Below are positions 1-7,305 of a stretch of DNA of 10,138 bases, in pieces. The position numbers and the translations under genes are program-made. The DNA comes from Candidatus Poseidoniaceae archaeon (GTDB taxonomy: Archaea > Thermoplasmatota > Poseidoniia > Poseidoniales > Poseidoniaceae). The first letter of the stretch is position 1; each line of letters begins with the position of its first letter. The stretch covers positions 1 to 10,138 of the forward strand of contig DUKK01000010.1 in NCBI GenBank assembly GCA_013329355.1, read 5' to 3'. The notes below the pieces were generated by a model. It saw nothing but the letters and a program-made list of their open reading frames with translations. It made no database searches and was not told the origin of the DNA.

Positions 1-52
1 AGAACAATACAAACATATAGTCATTAAAAGCCTCCAGAAAATCGAATATCAT
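1..52 (-). CDS. N-terminal fragment of a further gene in the pilus-like operon (cut by window edge)
   Basis: An ATG at 52-50 begins one base after the TGA stop (56-54) of the preceding gene and stays open for 17 codons to the window edge. The visible protein reads MIFDFLEAFNDYMFVLF, with a hydrophobic, aromatic end that could lead into a membrane helix. The tight TGA-C-ATG junction suggests translational coupling. Because the upstream gene is a single-domain T2SS-F protein, and such proteins usually occur as pairs (TadB/TadC) or as a two-domain protein (FlaJ), this could be the partner subunit. That is inference: 17 residues are too few to identify a family. Confidence 0.45.
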   Translation of the reverse strand, partial: MIFDFLEAFNDYMFVLF

Positions 53-53
53 G

Positions 54-635
54 TCACAACCCCGGATCTTTTGTATGCGCTTTGAGCCCAATTAACACCA
101 TCCCAAGAATGGTAAATAGTAGTCCTCCATTGACAACTGAATTAATCATTCCTTGGTCTATAGAACCGACTATAGCCTCTGCGCCGTCCCCAAGTATTTG
201 CGGGACTAAACCGATAATGGCGAGGATGATTGGACCTATCATGCCAATCGAAAGCAGAGTTTCTGGTACACCACCAAGGTCTTCGATGTACTTTTTCACC
301 GTTTCATTACGGTCCTCTTCCATCCTTTTACCCTGCTTTCTAAGCGTTTCGACAAGGTCAGTGTTCTGTGTTAGATTAGTGTACATCGTGTTTAACAAGC
401 GGCGATACCCATCAGACTCCGCTTTGTTCATCATAGATTTAATTTCGAACTCCAGACCGCGTGACTTACCTGATGAGAGTTTACTCATTACCGAGGCGAA
501 GTCTTTCGATATGATGCCATATCCACCCTTGCCTATCGAATGTATGGCAGCCTCTAGTCCAACACCCGATGACATTAGCACGTCAAGTGTTCTAATGACA
601 TAGAGAATCTCTCTTTTTTCATCGAGTTTTCTCAA
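54..635 (-). CDS. Type II secretion system F domain protein (TadC/FlaJ-like pilus platform)
   Basis: This is a 193-residue protein with the layout of one T2SS-F domain. A soluble helical half begins with a 'TLDVLMSSGVGLEAAI' segment (about residues 16-31), the usual opening of TadB/TadC/PilC/FlaJ domains. Two membrane segments follow, at about 125-147 and 167-185, then a short cytoplasmic tail. Family members form the inner-membrane platform on which the assembly ATPase turns to extrude pilin or archaellin. The domain motif begins before the first internal Met (residue 21), so I use the upstream TTG at 635, which has a GAGGGA ribosome site six bases away and starts 10 bases after the stop of the preceding gene. 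FlaJ normally carries two such domains and bacterial TadC has extra N-terminal membrane helices; neither is present, so a partner is expected, perhaps the gene starting at 52. Family is fairly secure; the exact appendage is not known. Confidence 0.75.
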   Translation of the reverse strand: MRKLDEKREILYVIRTLDVLMSSGVGLEAAIHSIGKGGYGIISKDFASVMSKLSSGKSRGLEFEIKSMMNKAESDGYRRLLNTMYTNLTQNTDLVETLRKQGKRMEEDRNETVKKYIEDLGGVPETLLSIGMIGPIILAIIGLVPQILGDGAEAIVGSIDQGMINSVVNGGLLFTILGMVLIGLKAHTKDPGL

Positions 636-645
636 GCCTAATCCC

Positions 646-999
646 TCAGATTATGTCTTCTATAAATTCAAATGTAAACATTTCATTTGAACCATCATAC
701 TCCATAGTTGCGAAAACAACTTTAACATCCCGCTCTTCAAATGGATCGTGAATACAAGGTTGGCCTGAGCGATACATAGATAGAATTTTTTTGTATTCAT
801 CAATCTTCATTTCACCAGAAACAGTGTATAGGGTTGATTCTGAGCCCTCGTCATGGAGATTATCACCTTCCTGACCACGAACTATAGTCCTAGTAATTCT
901 TCTAGCAGATTTAACTTTAATGTCTGCATTTGGTATTCTTATCCAGTCTGAACTACTAGTTCCAGTTGCGGGGCGAATAAAGAAATCCATTCCTGCCAT
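646..999 (-). CDS. Small beta-rich protein of unknown function, weakly phage-tail-like
   Basis: I do not recognise a defined family. The 117-residue form starts at ATG 999, chosen because AGGTGG (1009-1004) lies four bases upstream; a GTG at 1020 would add seven residues but has no ribosome site. The sequence looks like alternating beta strands: 'WIRIPNADIKVKSARR', 'STLYTVSGEMKIDEYKKILSMY' (about 56-76), then 'GQPCIHDPFEERDVKVVFATMEY' (about 79-101) and 'MFTFEFIEDI' at the C-terminus. There is no signal peptide, membrane helix or metal motif, and one Cys (82). The order strand with 'Y-V-SG', short helix, 'DP' loop and closing strands recalls phage distal-tail, gpU or tube-initiator proteins; this is by-eye resemblance only. 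It sits just upstream of the T2SS-F gene, 10 bases apart, and is probably co-transcribed with it. Confidence 0.7.
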   Translation of the reverse strand: MAGMDFFIRPATGTSSSDWIRIPNADIKVKSARRITRTIVRGQEGDNLHDEGSESTLYTVSGEMKIDEYKKILSMYRSGQPCIHDPFEERDVKVVFATMEYDGSNEMFTFEFIEDII

Positions 1000-1003
1000 T
1001 GCT

Positions 1004-1009
1004 CCACCT
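1004..1009 (-). promoter_or_regulatory. Ribosome-binding site deciding the start at 999
   Basis: AGGTGG on the minus strand matches the archaeal anti-Shine-Dalgarno and stands four bases before ATG 999. The GTG at 1020, which would give a longer protein, lacks any comparable site. Confidence 0.55.
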
Positions 1010-1061
1010 AGTCTGTCCACAGCAGGTTAGGAACTTGAATGTGTTGGGCGAAATCAACTGC

Positions 1062-1988
1062 TTAAACCAGTCTGAACCAACCAAATGCTGGTTCATGGAC
1101 GGTCCCATCATCGGATAATTCTTCCAGCTTTTCTTCGGCAACTGATCGTTGAAACCCGCGTGCCTCAGCGTTGATTAAAATCGTTTCAAATTCTACTCCA
1201 TCGCCTTGGTCGAGTTTTGTAATGATATCCAGAATTACTGATTCTAAGTCATCCTTACCTTCAATTTCCTCATCATCAGCCTCAGTATCCTCAACCAATT
1301 GACGTTGTGGGGCAGGCTTTGATGCTGCTTCTAGTCGCCCCTCAGCGATATCAAGTGCTTGCATGACATTCAGTCGATAGTGCTCCAAATCGACATCTCC
1401 ATAGTGATTCCTCGATGCGACGAGCCCGAGAACTTGCTGCTCTGATAAGTCTGACTTAGCCATGGATTCTGCGTTAGAATCATAGTCGAGGCTTGACAAG
1501 TAAATTGACATTCTCTCCATTAGCGATTGTGAGGTTTTAGCAAGCCATGAAGCATACCTTTGAGTGTCGACAACGCACATTTCCTCCGGCCTTAATGAAG
1601 TATAAATTGCTCCTTCATCTGTTTGAAATAGCCTAGTTTTAGCAATCATTAGGACAAGAATTGGCTCGCCAGATTCCAGGCGAGATGAGAGTTGAATCGT
1701 CAAGTCTTTTACCGAATCAGATACATAATCCCCAACCGAGAAGTAATTTATTCCTGATGGGTCCCTCAACTGCCCCTGATAGATTACCGAACCATTGGCG
1801 ACATCTCTACCCTCAATCCGTTCCAATAGACCAGCGACCACCACTCGGTTTACTCTCGAGCCGATTTTTGTCACTACAAAAGACGGGTCAAACTCGCCTG
1901 AGCCTTTTTCTGAAAGTGTAGACTCACCATACTCCGAGGCAAACATATGTACTGCTGGCTGTCGCTTGATAGACCTAGCAGGTTGCAT
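1062..1988 (-). CDS. rpap: RPA-associated protein, COG3390-like (Rpap; RPA32-like)
   Basis: This 308-residue protein matches the archaeal RPA-associated family encoded directly downstream of rpa. The N-terminal half ('FDPSFVVTKIGSRVNRVVVAGLLERIE', then 'IYQGQLRDPSGINYFSVGDY', about residues 34-88) is an OB-fold entry of the kind that opens haloarchaeal Rpap proteins. An acidic, probably disordered linker lies at about 231-247. The C-terminal 60 residues ('LESVILDIITKLDQG...GWFRLV') look like a winged helix, as in RPA32. It is expected to bind RPA and single-stranded DNA during replication and repair. The start is ATG 1988, which overlaps the rpa stop as TGATG and has a run of G bases (GGGGGGT) just upstream; ATG 2003 would add five residues inside rpa. 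The overlap implies coupled translation and roughly matched amounts of both proteins. Confidence 0.85.
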   Translation of the reverse strand: MQPARSIKRQPAVHMFASEYGESTLSEKGSGEFDPSFVVTKIGSRVNRVVVAGLLERIEGRDVANGSVIYQGQLRDPSGINYFSVGDYVSDSVKDLTIQLSSRLESGEPILVLMIAKTRLFQTDEGAIYTSLRPEEMCVVDTQRYASWLAKTSQSLMERMSIYLSSLDYDSNAESMAKSDLSEQQVLGLVASRNHYGDVDLEHYRLNVMQALDIAEGRLEAASKPAPQRQLVEDTEADDEEIEGKDDLESVILDIITKLDQGDGVEFETILINAEARGFQRSVAEEKLEELSDDGTVHEPAFGWFRLV

Positions 1989-3682
1989 CAATTTACCCCC
2001 CATTGTGCTCTGACTTCGGTAGCAAGCATCTGTGCATCATCAGAACTGATTTTTGCATTATCTGCTAGGATCATAGCACCTTGGTCATCAATAATAGTTC
2101 TGCCACCAACAACAAGTTCACGTCCTAACAGATAGTCTCTGATTGACTGAACGTATTCCATTTGACCCTCATTTTCAATGGTTTTGGCCATCTTAACTTC
2201 GGTCGTATTCATCAGTTTCAGAGCAGCATCCTTGTTTATCAGAACTGACGCAGTTACTTCTTCATTATCAATCACCAGCCTCAATCTCACATCTTGTTGT
2301 GATTCTACCTTGCCAACGCAGCTAGCAAGACTGCACTCACCATCTCTAGTTACCCGACGACATTCGACACACCGCATAATGATACCAGAATCCTCTCTAA
2401 CACTGACAACGGTTCCCGAGGTTTCAATGCCGACTCTGCTAGCAGAATTGACAATATCACTCAATCCGACCTCGACTACATGATTCTCAAGGTCTATGTC
2501 ACCATCCCACGGAGCAGATGATAAAATTTCAACTTGGTCAGCCTTGTCCACTGTTATATCCGGAATGCCTTGCCAAGCTCTGACGCGAACACCAGTCAAT
2601 TTTACCGTTACCGGCAAATCACTCGATTCTAGTGGTAATTGTTGCCATGCACTCATTCGGCACCTTCCCGTTGGATCGGCAATTTGTCCAGACCACAGAT
2701 GGCGTTCTTCGCCATCCTTGGTGAAACTCCGCTTTTCCCACTCGGTAATTTGAACCACCGTTTCAACATCTCTGGCACCGTCTGTCAGTTGTGAAATTGA
2801 TTTCAGGTTTTGGCTGTTGAGTTTCTCGACATTAGCAAAATTTGAATCATGGAATGACTCTATTTTAGTCGTCCGACCAAAATTTAATTCTGGAGTATCT
2901 CTAAACGTTTTTACCTGTGCTCCGTCGATTTTAATTAAACTACCAACCTCGTGGGTAAATGATTCCCAAGATAAGAAACCAATAGTACCTGTCTCGTCGG
3001 CAATCCTGCCCCTTACGACATCGATAGATCCTGATCCATCTTTGCGATGTATCTGGTCATCCCTTGAAGATAAGACCCTGCCAACAAGGCATATGTAGCC
3101 GTCTTTTGGTATATCTGCGATATCTATTGGCTCACCAGGTTGGGTCACAGGTCTCGTTCCTTCACGCAGCACCGCAACTCTAGCTCCTTGGTTGATATTT
3201 AGAGACATGCGACCTTGATATTCATTTACCGAGGCCCCTTCAATTCTTATGATAGAGCCCGGTGTGATATTGGTATTTGGCCCCCAATCTTTGTATTCCC
3301 ATCGAGTCTTAGTTGCTCCATCTTCCCATGGATTGTCCTCGATAAGGCCGAATGCAATTTGTTTTTGCTCACCTCTAATCGTTTGCTCTCTGAGATTGTG
3401 AGACACAACCTCAACCTCTATTTCCACATCCCTATCCGCTGCGGCTAGTTCTGACAGTAAGGCAACTTTCTTTGTTTGCCGAGGTTGTTGATTTGAGATA
3501 GTTGATGACTTTGGGGCTTGGTCTGATTGGAATCTCCTAATGATTGAGCGCAGTGCATCCTGTGGGGGGATGTAGAACTCCTGTTCGTATTTGATGAAAG
3601 CAGCTTTAATTTCATCAGTGTCAGCGTCGGGACATTCTGATAAGACCGCTTTTATGTGAGATTCATACTTGTCATCCGACAA
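1988..3682 (-). CDS. rpa: Replication protein A, large multi-OB subunit with zinc finger
   Basis: This is the main archaeal single-stranded DNA-binding protein, coating ssDNA in replication, recombination and repair. The first 50 residues ('DDKYESHIKAVL...PPQDALRSIIRRF') are the helical N-terminal module typical of archaeal RPA. A Pro/Gln/Ser linker follows, then three OB folds at about 80-170, 190-275 and 300-388, and a fourth C-terminal OB region (about 417-540) holding a zinc finger with Cys 438, 441, 450 and 455 (CX2CX8CX4C). Repeated 'IADPTGR' / 'IADETGTIGFLSW' strands mark the OB folds. A TAA lies just upstream in frame, so the start is GTG 3691 or TTG 3682. I prefer TTG 3682 because GAGGTG, which includes that GTG, stands six bases before it; this gives 564 residues. 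Its stop overlaps the rpap start. The upstream leader holds an inverted repeat that may control expression. Confidence 0.92.
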   Translation of the reverse strand: MSDDKYESHIKAVLSECPDADTDEIKAAFIKYEQEFYIPPQDALRSIIRRFQSDQAPKSSTISNQQPRQTKKVALLSELAAADRDVEIEVEVVSHNLREQTIRGEQKQIAFGLIEDNPWEDGATKTRWEYKDWGPNTNITPGSIIRIEGASVNEYQGRMSLNINQGARVAVLREGTRPVTQPGEPIDIADIPKDGYICLVGRVLSSRDDQIHRKDGSGSIDVVRGRIADETGTIGFLSWESFTHEVGSLIKIDGAQVKTFRDTPELNFGRTTKIESFHDSNFANVEKLNSQNLKSISQLTDGARDVETVVQITEWEKRSFTKDGEERHLWSGQIADPTGRCRMSAWQQLPLESSDLPVTVKLTGVRVRAWQGIPDITVDKADQVEILSSAPWDGDIDLENHVVEVGLSDIVNSASRVGIETSGTVVSVREDSGIIMRCVECRRVTRDGECSLASCVGKVESQQDVRLRLVIDNEEVTASVLINKDAALKLMNTTEVKMAKTIENEGQMEYVQSIRDYLLGRELVVGGRTIIDDQGAMILADNAKISSDDAQMLATEVRAQWGVN

Positions 3683-3773
3683 ATAAAACACCTCTGATTA
3701 GATAATTCACTCTGTGATTCCCAAAATTGGGAATACCTGCGGGCCTACGTGCGGTTTGGTTAAGACAATACAC
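3672..3773 (-). CDS. Possible 33-residue leader ORF upstream of rpa
   Basis: A GTG at 3773 is preceded by GGAGG nine bases upstream and opens a 33-codon frame ending at TGA 3674-3672, out of frame with rpa and overlapping its first codons. The predicted peptide starts MYCLNQTARRPAGIPNFGN and resembles nothing I know. The strong ribosome site is the only positive evidence; a frame this short can easily occur by chance. If translated, ribosomes finishing this frame would stop a few bases inside rpa, which could couple or compete with rpa initiation. It spans the 18-base inverted repeat. Confidence 0.2.
   Translation of the reverse strand: MYCLNQTARRPAGIPNFGNHRVNYLIRGVLFVG
3689..3694 (-). promoter_or_regulatory. 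Ribosome-binding site of rpa
   Basis: GAGGTG on the minus strand is a full six-base match to the archaeal Shine-Dalgarno core and lies six bases before TTG 3682. The only other in-frame start, GTG 3691, is part of this site and has no ribosome site of its own. Confidence 0.5.
3717..3734. repeat. Perfect 8-bp inverted repeat in the rpa leader (possible operator)
   Basis: ATTCCCAA, two A bases, then TTGGGAAT: a perfect dyad with 8-bp arms, 35 bases upstream of the preferred rpa start (26 from GTG 3691). The spacing fits a protein-binding site in the core promoter or 5' leader. It could also fold in RNA, but a two-base loop is too tight, so pairing would have to open to six-base arms. Arms this short can arise by chance. 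Confidence 0.5.
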
Positions 3774-3793
3774 TCCCTTTTTCCTCCTGTAAA

Positions 3794-3830
3794 GATAGAC
3801 TATCGGCGAAGGGAAATAAATTATCCCTTC
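3794..3830. terminator. Two adjacent hairpins after tldE (possible terminator or leader structure)
   Basis: Six bases after the tldE stop, GAAGGGA (3808-3814) pairs with TCCCTTC (3824-3830) around a nine-base AT-rich loop. Next to it GATAG/CTATC (3794-3804) forms a small dyad with a one-base centre. Minus-strand transcripts would meet the larger hairpin first. No long T run follows, only TTT, and archaeal termination depends mainly on T tracts, so a terminator call is weak. The loop sequence TTTATTT on the minus strand could equally serve as a TATA-like element for rpa. The rest of the 3683-3835 gap holds the inverted repeat and possible leader ORF listed separately. Confidence 0.35.
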
Positions 3831-3835
3831 ACAAA

Positions 3836-5245
3836 TTAAACCGGATTGACTCGCAATCCCTGTTTGAACAAAACATTCGGTAGATACATACTGCCTGACG
3901 AGTATGAGCCCTGCTGACGAACTTCCTTACCAAGTAATACGCCATCTTTCATGGCCTTGGCTAGATTGCCAGACAATCCAGCCTGTTTTACCGCGCCAAT
4001 AATCTCACCATCTTCGACTCGCAGAATAGAACTGGTGGTAACGGAGAAATCGCCGCTGGTCGGGTTTGCAGTATGAGCGCCCATGACGCTGTTGACGATG
4101 TAGCCATCCTCAATTAATTCCAACATTTGTTCATAACTCTGTCCTTTTTGTGAGGAGGTCAGGAATAGGTTACTACAACCTGAAATTGGCGGTGACTGAT
4201 GACCGGAGCGAATTGCGGAGCCGGTTGATTTTGCAGCATCAATCCTGCCTTCAGCGATTTGCTGCGCAGCATCCCTAGTTGACCATAGAGATGCCACAAG
4301 TCTGCCCTTATCGATCAATGGATTCTCTCTGGTTGGAACTCCTTCATCGTCCCTGGCACCGGATGAGCGCCCCCCCGGTATTCTTGCATTATCAGTTATG
4401 CTCAGGTCGGAAGCGATCACATTCTGACCCATGTGGCCAGACCAAAACGATTCCTCTCTGACTAACTTTTCACCGCGAATTGCATTTGGAACGACTACCG
4501 AAAACAATGGTGAAAAACCTTCACTGGTCATCATTACCACAGAATCGTCATCCGGGGTTTCAACCTTGATTGGATTCCGAGTAAGTTTAGCCCACTCAAC
4601 TGCCCGATTTACACATTCATTTGCTTGGGAAATTCTACTACGCGAGGAAGTACTTTGCCATGAACTGGTAAGTTGGTCACTTTGCTCTATAGAAACCTGA
4701 ACACCAACGCCGTGTGAGGTGGTTACACCGGCAGCATTGACGCCTTCACTACTATAGATTGCACTCGCATTAGCACTCACCCCAATGCCTCCACCAGTTA
4801 CAACTGCTCGATCATCAAGCGATGCTACCTCGGAGATGATGTCATCGGCTTGAATCAATAAATCCTCAGAAGACATGTCAACTACGGAAGAATCGTATAG
4901 CCCACTAACCGGTTGTGCAGACTGTTCAGATGGTAAGACAAAACCGTTGACCGCCGGTGACATTCTCGCAATTGACAACGCGCTTTTTATTGCGGTATCT
5001 GCTGAATTAACATCCACTAAGTAGGCAAATCCAAACCGTCCTTCTTCTAGCACCCTTATGCCAAATCCGCCCTCGCCACCACCTGCAGCTAGGGAAATCT
5101 TTCCACCTTCAATGTCAATTTGATGACCATAGGATTGTGTCGCTACTACTTCCCAACTACTGATATCCATCGCACTACATCTGTCGCCAATAATTTTGCA
5201 ACCTTCCTGTAGTCTATCCAAGGCACTTTCCGGTAGCAAGTTCAT
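3836..5245 (-). CDS. tldE: TldE/PmbA-like subunit of the TldD/TldE metalloprotease
   Basis: This 469-residue protein is full length for TldE/PmbA, the non-catalytic partner of TldD. The N-terminal domain carries 'GGFGIRVLEEGRFGFAY' (about 59-75), the common TldD/E strand motif. The C-terminal half contains 'MGAHTANPTSGDFSVTTSS' (388-406) and 'GAVKQAGLSGNL' (417-428), which are hallmarks of PmbA. No HExxxH is present, as expected for this subunit, so it cannot itself hold the catalytic zinc. In bacteria the heterodimer trims unfolded peptides, matures microcin B17 and degrades CcdA; the archaeal substrate is unknown. The start overlaps the tldD stop as ATGA, so the subunits are probably made in equal amounts. 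Cytoplasmic: no signal peptide or membrane helix. Confidence 0.92.
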   Translation of the reverse strand: MNLLPESALDRLQEGCKIIGDRCSAMDISSWEVVATQSYGHQIDIEGGKISLAAGGGEGGFGIRVLEEGRFGFAYLVDVNSADTAIKSALSIARMSPAVNGFVLPSEQSAQPVSGLYDSSVVDMSSEDLLIQADDIISEVASLDDRAVVTGGGIGVSANASAIYSSEGVNAAGVTTSHGVGVQVSIEQSDQLTSSWQSTSSRSRISQANECVNRAVEWAKLTRNPIKVETPDDDSVVMMTSEGFSPLFSVVVPNAIRGEKLVREESFWSGHMGQNVIASDLSITDNARIPGGRSSGARDDEGVPTRENPLIDKGRLVASLWSTRDAAQQIAEGRIDAAKSTGSAIRSGHQSPPISGCSNLFLTSSQKGQSYEQMLELIEDGYIVNSVMGAHTANPTSGDFSVTTSSILRVEDGEIIGAVKQAGLSGNLAKAMKDGVLLGKEVRQQGSYSSGSMYLPNVLFKQGLRVNPV

Positions 5246-6684
5246 CCCACCAGTGCTTCGCTAATCCTCATAATTGGTCCACCATCACCAACCGGCACGG
5301 TCTGTCCCTTGCCACAAAACCCTGGTGCTGCTAACTTTGACTCTTTAGTCAAACCATCGACATTGTTCAGAATCTGTAAAGTTAGACCACTTACACTTAC
5401 ATCCTTGAGGGGTGCAGTTATTTCTCCGTTTTCGATTAACCATGCTTCTTGAGCAGCGAATTGAAATGATCCTCTTCCAGTATCAACCTGCCCTCCTCTA
5501 GATCCACAGGCATACACTCCATACTCCAAGTCTTCAACAAGTTCATCCAAATCTGTATGTGTGCCACCATGAATAAGAGTATTGGACATTCTTACTAATG
5601 GATGGTGTAACCCATCTTGGGCTCTAGCGCCGGCATTTGGCTTTATGTCAAAATGTGCTGCTGTCTCCCGATGGTTAAGATACTCAGTAAGTACGCCATT
5701 CTTGATCAAGAGTTTTTCAGTTGTATCCAAGCCCTCATCATCTATTGGGTGTGAACCATACCCACCACGTATAGTCGGGTCATCAATGACAGTAACAATA
5801 TCACTACCTATTTTCTGACCCAACTTACCGTCGAGGCAGGAATCTCCAGCCGCCACGAGGTCTGCCTCGCAAGGATGGCCTAATGCCTCATGGATGTATA
5901 CACCTGTTAAATCTCGGTCAGCGATTAGTGGTAGTTTTCCTGATGGCGCTCGCTCTGCTTTGAGCAATCTGAGAGCTGAGGTTTTTGCATCAATTCCAAG
6001 TTGGTTAATGTCGCATGATTCAATCAGTTCTAAACCTCCCTCACCACCGAATCTGGTTCGATAGGAGACAACATCAGAACCATCGCGGGCAGTAACCATA
6101 CCGTTTATGAGCGACCTTTGAAAACTCCACGTGCGATTCATACCCTCACTGCTCAAGAATTCAGTGTGGATGTGTTCATCATGCCAGCCACAGGTGACTG
6201 AAACAACATTTTCATGACCACTAGCAGAGTCACTGAGCAAATTCATTAACTCTAAACGGTCAGCTAAATCCGTGTTACGGACGTCTTTTTTTGGTTTCCA
6301 GTGCAGACTGTCTTCAATTATTGGAACTTCTGCCAAACTGATTGGTCTATCATTCGACGACCGTCTAGCAGCAACGGATTGTGCTAGTTTTAAAGTTGGA
6401 CCCATTTGCTGTTCAAGCGATGCAATATCAGTAGTAGAATGTACACCCCATGCGCCATCTGCGAGGACTCTGATGGTTGCGCCGATTTCTTGACCCGGAA
6501 TTGCACGCTCTAGTTTTCTATCTCGAATGGTGGCGGAATAATCAGTATAGGCCACTAGCCTAACTTCTGCGTATGCGGCACCATCTGTGGTTACTTTGTC
6601 TAGACTTTTATTGATTTTGTCAACATCTAAGTATTTGTGATTGTGTCCACTTATAACTGAATCCGGAGACTTCGTCATTACCAT
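5242..6684 (-). CDS. tldD: TldD-like zinc metalloprotease, catalytic subunit
   Basis: At 480 residues this is full length for TldD. The zinc-binding motif is intact: His265-Glu266-Ala-Leu-Gly-His270 (HExxxH), with Cys457 in 'APGFCGKGQ' as the likely third ligand, matching the His-His-Cys site of E. coli TldD. The N-terminal domain ('YAEVRLVAYTDYSATIRDRKLE', 'GATIRVLADGAWGVHS') and 'PNAGARAQDGLHHPLVRMSNT' (349-368) are typical. With TldE it forms a hollow dimer that admits only unfolded or small peptides to the active site. ATG 6684 is the start used; ATG 6678 is possible. Neither has a ribosome site or a clear TATA box in the 45-base gap after cgi121, so it is either leaderless or read through from upstream. 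Confidence 0.93.
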   Translation of the reverse strand: MVMTKSPDSVISGHNHKYLDVDKINKSLDKVTTDGAAYAEVRLVAYTDYSATIRDRKLERAIPGQEIGATIRVLADGAWGVHSTTDIASLEQQMGPTLKLAQSVAARRSSNDRPISLAEVPIIEDSLHWKPKKDVRNTDLADRLELMNLLSDSASGHENVVSVTCGWHDEHIHTEFLSSEGMNRTWSFQRSLINGMVTARDGSDVVSYRTRFGGEGGLELIESCDINQLGIDAKTSALRLLKAERAPSGKLPLIADRDLTGVYIHEALGHPCEADLVAAGDSCLDGKLGQKIGSDIVTVIDDPTIRGGYGSHPIDDEGLDTTEKLLIKNGVLTEYLNHRETAAHFDIKPNAGARAQDGLHHPLVRMSNTLIHGGTHTDLDELVEDLEYGVYACGSRGGQVDTGRGSFQFAAQEAWLIENGEITAPLKDVSVSGLTLQILNNVDGLTKESKLAAPGFCGKGQTVPVGDGGPIMRISEALVG

Positions 6685-6729
6685 ATACAGCCGAAGTGAT
6701 TGTGGTGTTTGAATGCTTCTTTGGTATGA

Positions 6730-7305
6730 TTATGAGTTAAGTTCGGTGGAAATAGTCAGACCAACCAGTAAATCACCAGTATTTTCGCTAATTACATCAA
6801 CTTTCAAACCCAATTTGTTTAGGCCATGAACTGTTAACTCTGGGATACCATCGATAAGGGAGAGATCCAACTTTTTACAAAGATTATCAACGATGGCTGT
6901 CGTTTTATCATCATCTAATATTGGAACCATCTCACCATTAACATTCTCATATTCTGGCAAATTAACAATCCATGCATAACCGTGATTATCGCTTATCCCC
7001 ACCTTTTTGAATGCTTCAGAAACGTGGTGTGTCGCAGCAATGTAGCGCAAAAATTCGGCATCGATAGACCTGGCAAGAGCGCGGTTTTGTTCAAAAGCAC
7101 GTTGGCAAAGCACCCAAGCAGTCCACAATTGCTGTTGTGTTTGAGCAGCATAATCGGCTAAAAGAAGCCAATTTTGGGTTGGCCTGACATCGATGAATTG
7201 CTGAATTAAATTATTGACGGACTTTGATAAATCAATTTTGAAACATGGAAAGAGTGGCATCTCCATAACTTCCCGTGATATTATTGGTTTTTCAATAATC
7301 CGCAT
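6730..7305 (-). CDS. cgi121: KEOPS complex subunit Cgi121
   Basis: The protein fits Cgi121 (TPRKB in human), the KEOPS subunit that recruits tRNA for threonylcarbamoyl transfer making t6A37. The core reads 'LLADYAAQTQQQLWTAWVLCQRAFEQNRALARSIDAEFLRYIAATHHVSEAFKKVGI' (about residues 48-104 of the 191-residue form), with the family pattern of an A-rich helix, then 'E-L-Y-a-t-H-V-EA-KK-GI'. The tail ends 'GLKVDVISENTGDLLVGLTIS' and is plausible but less typical. The start is uncertain: an open frame reaches 7359 and would overlap hel308 by 68 bases. I choose ATG 7305 (GGGGAAG just upstream, 14-base overlap); ATG 7266 is also possible because conserved sequence begins near 'MPLFPCFKIDL'. It is translationally coupled to hel308; I recall this pairing in haloarchaea too. 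Confidence 0.8.
   Translation of the reverse strand: MRIIEKPIISREVMEMPLFPCFKIDLSKSVNNLIQQFIDVRPTQNWLLLADYAAQTQQQLWTAWVLCQRAFEQNRALARSIDAEFLRYIAATHHVSEAFKKVGISDNHGYAWIVNLPEYENVNGEMVPILDDDKTTAIVDNLCKKLDLSLIDGIPELTVHGLNKLGLKVDVISENTGDLLVGLTISTELNS

Noticed and set aside
82..603. Plus-strand open frame of 173 codons
   Set aside because: It lies wholly opposite the T2SS-F gene, has Ser/Pro-rich shadow composition and no family resemblance; the minus strand has clear domain and membrane signals.
1021..1061. AGCAG...CTGCT arms flanking the gap after rpap
   Set aside because: Only five bases pair without a bulge, the loop is over 30 bases and no T tract follows; not a credible terminator.
956..1141. 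Minus-strand frame of 61 codons
   Set aside because: It overlaps both the end of rpap and the start of the next gene out of frame and has no ribosome site.
7168..7178. CCAATTTTGGG inside cgi121, resembling the rpa leader dyad
   Set aside because: It is within the codons for 'TQNWL' in a conserved protein and lacks the outer arm bases, so it is most likely chance.
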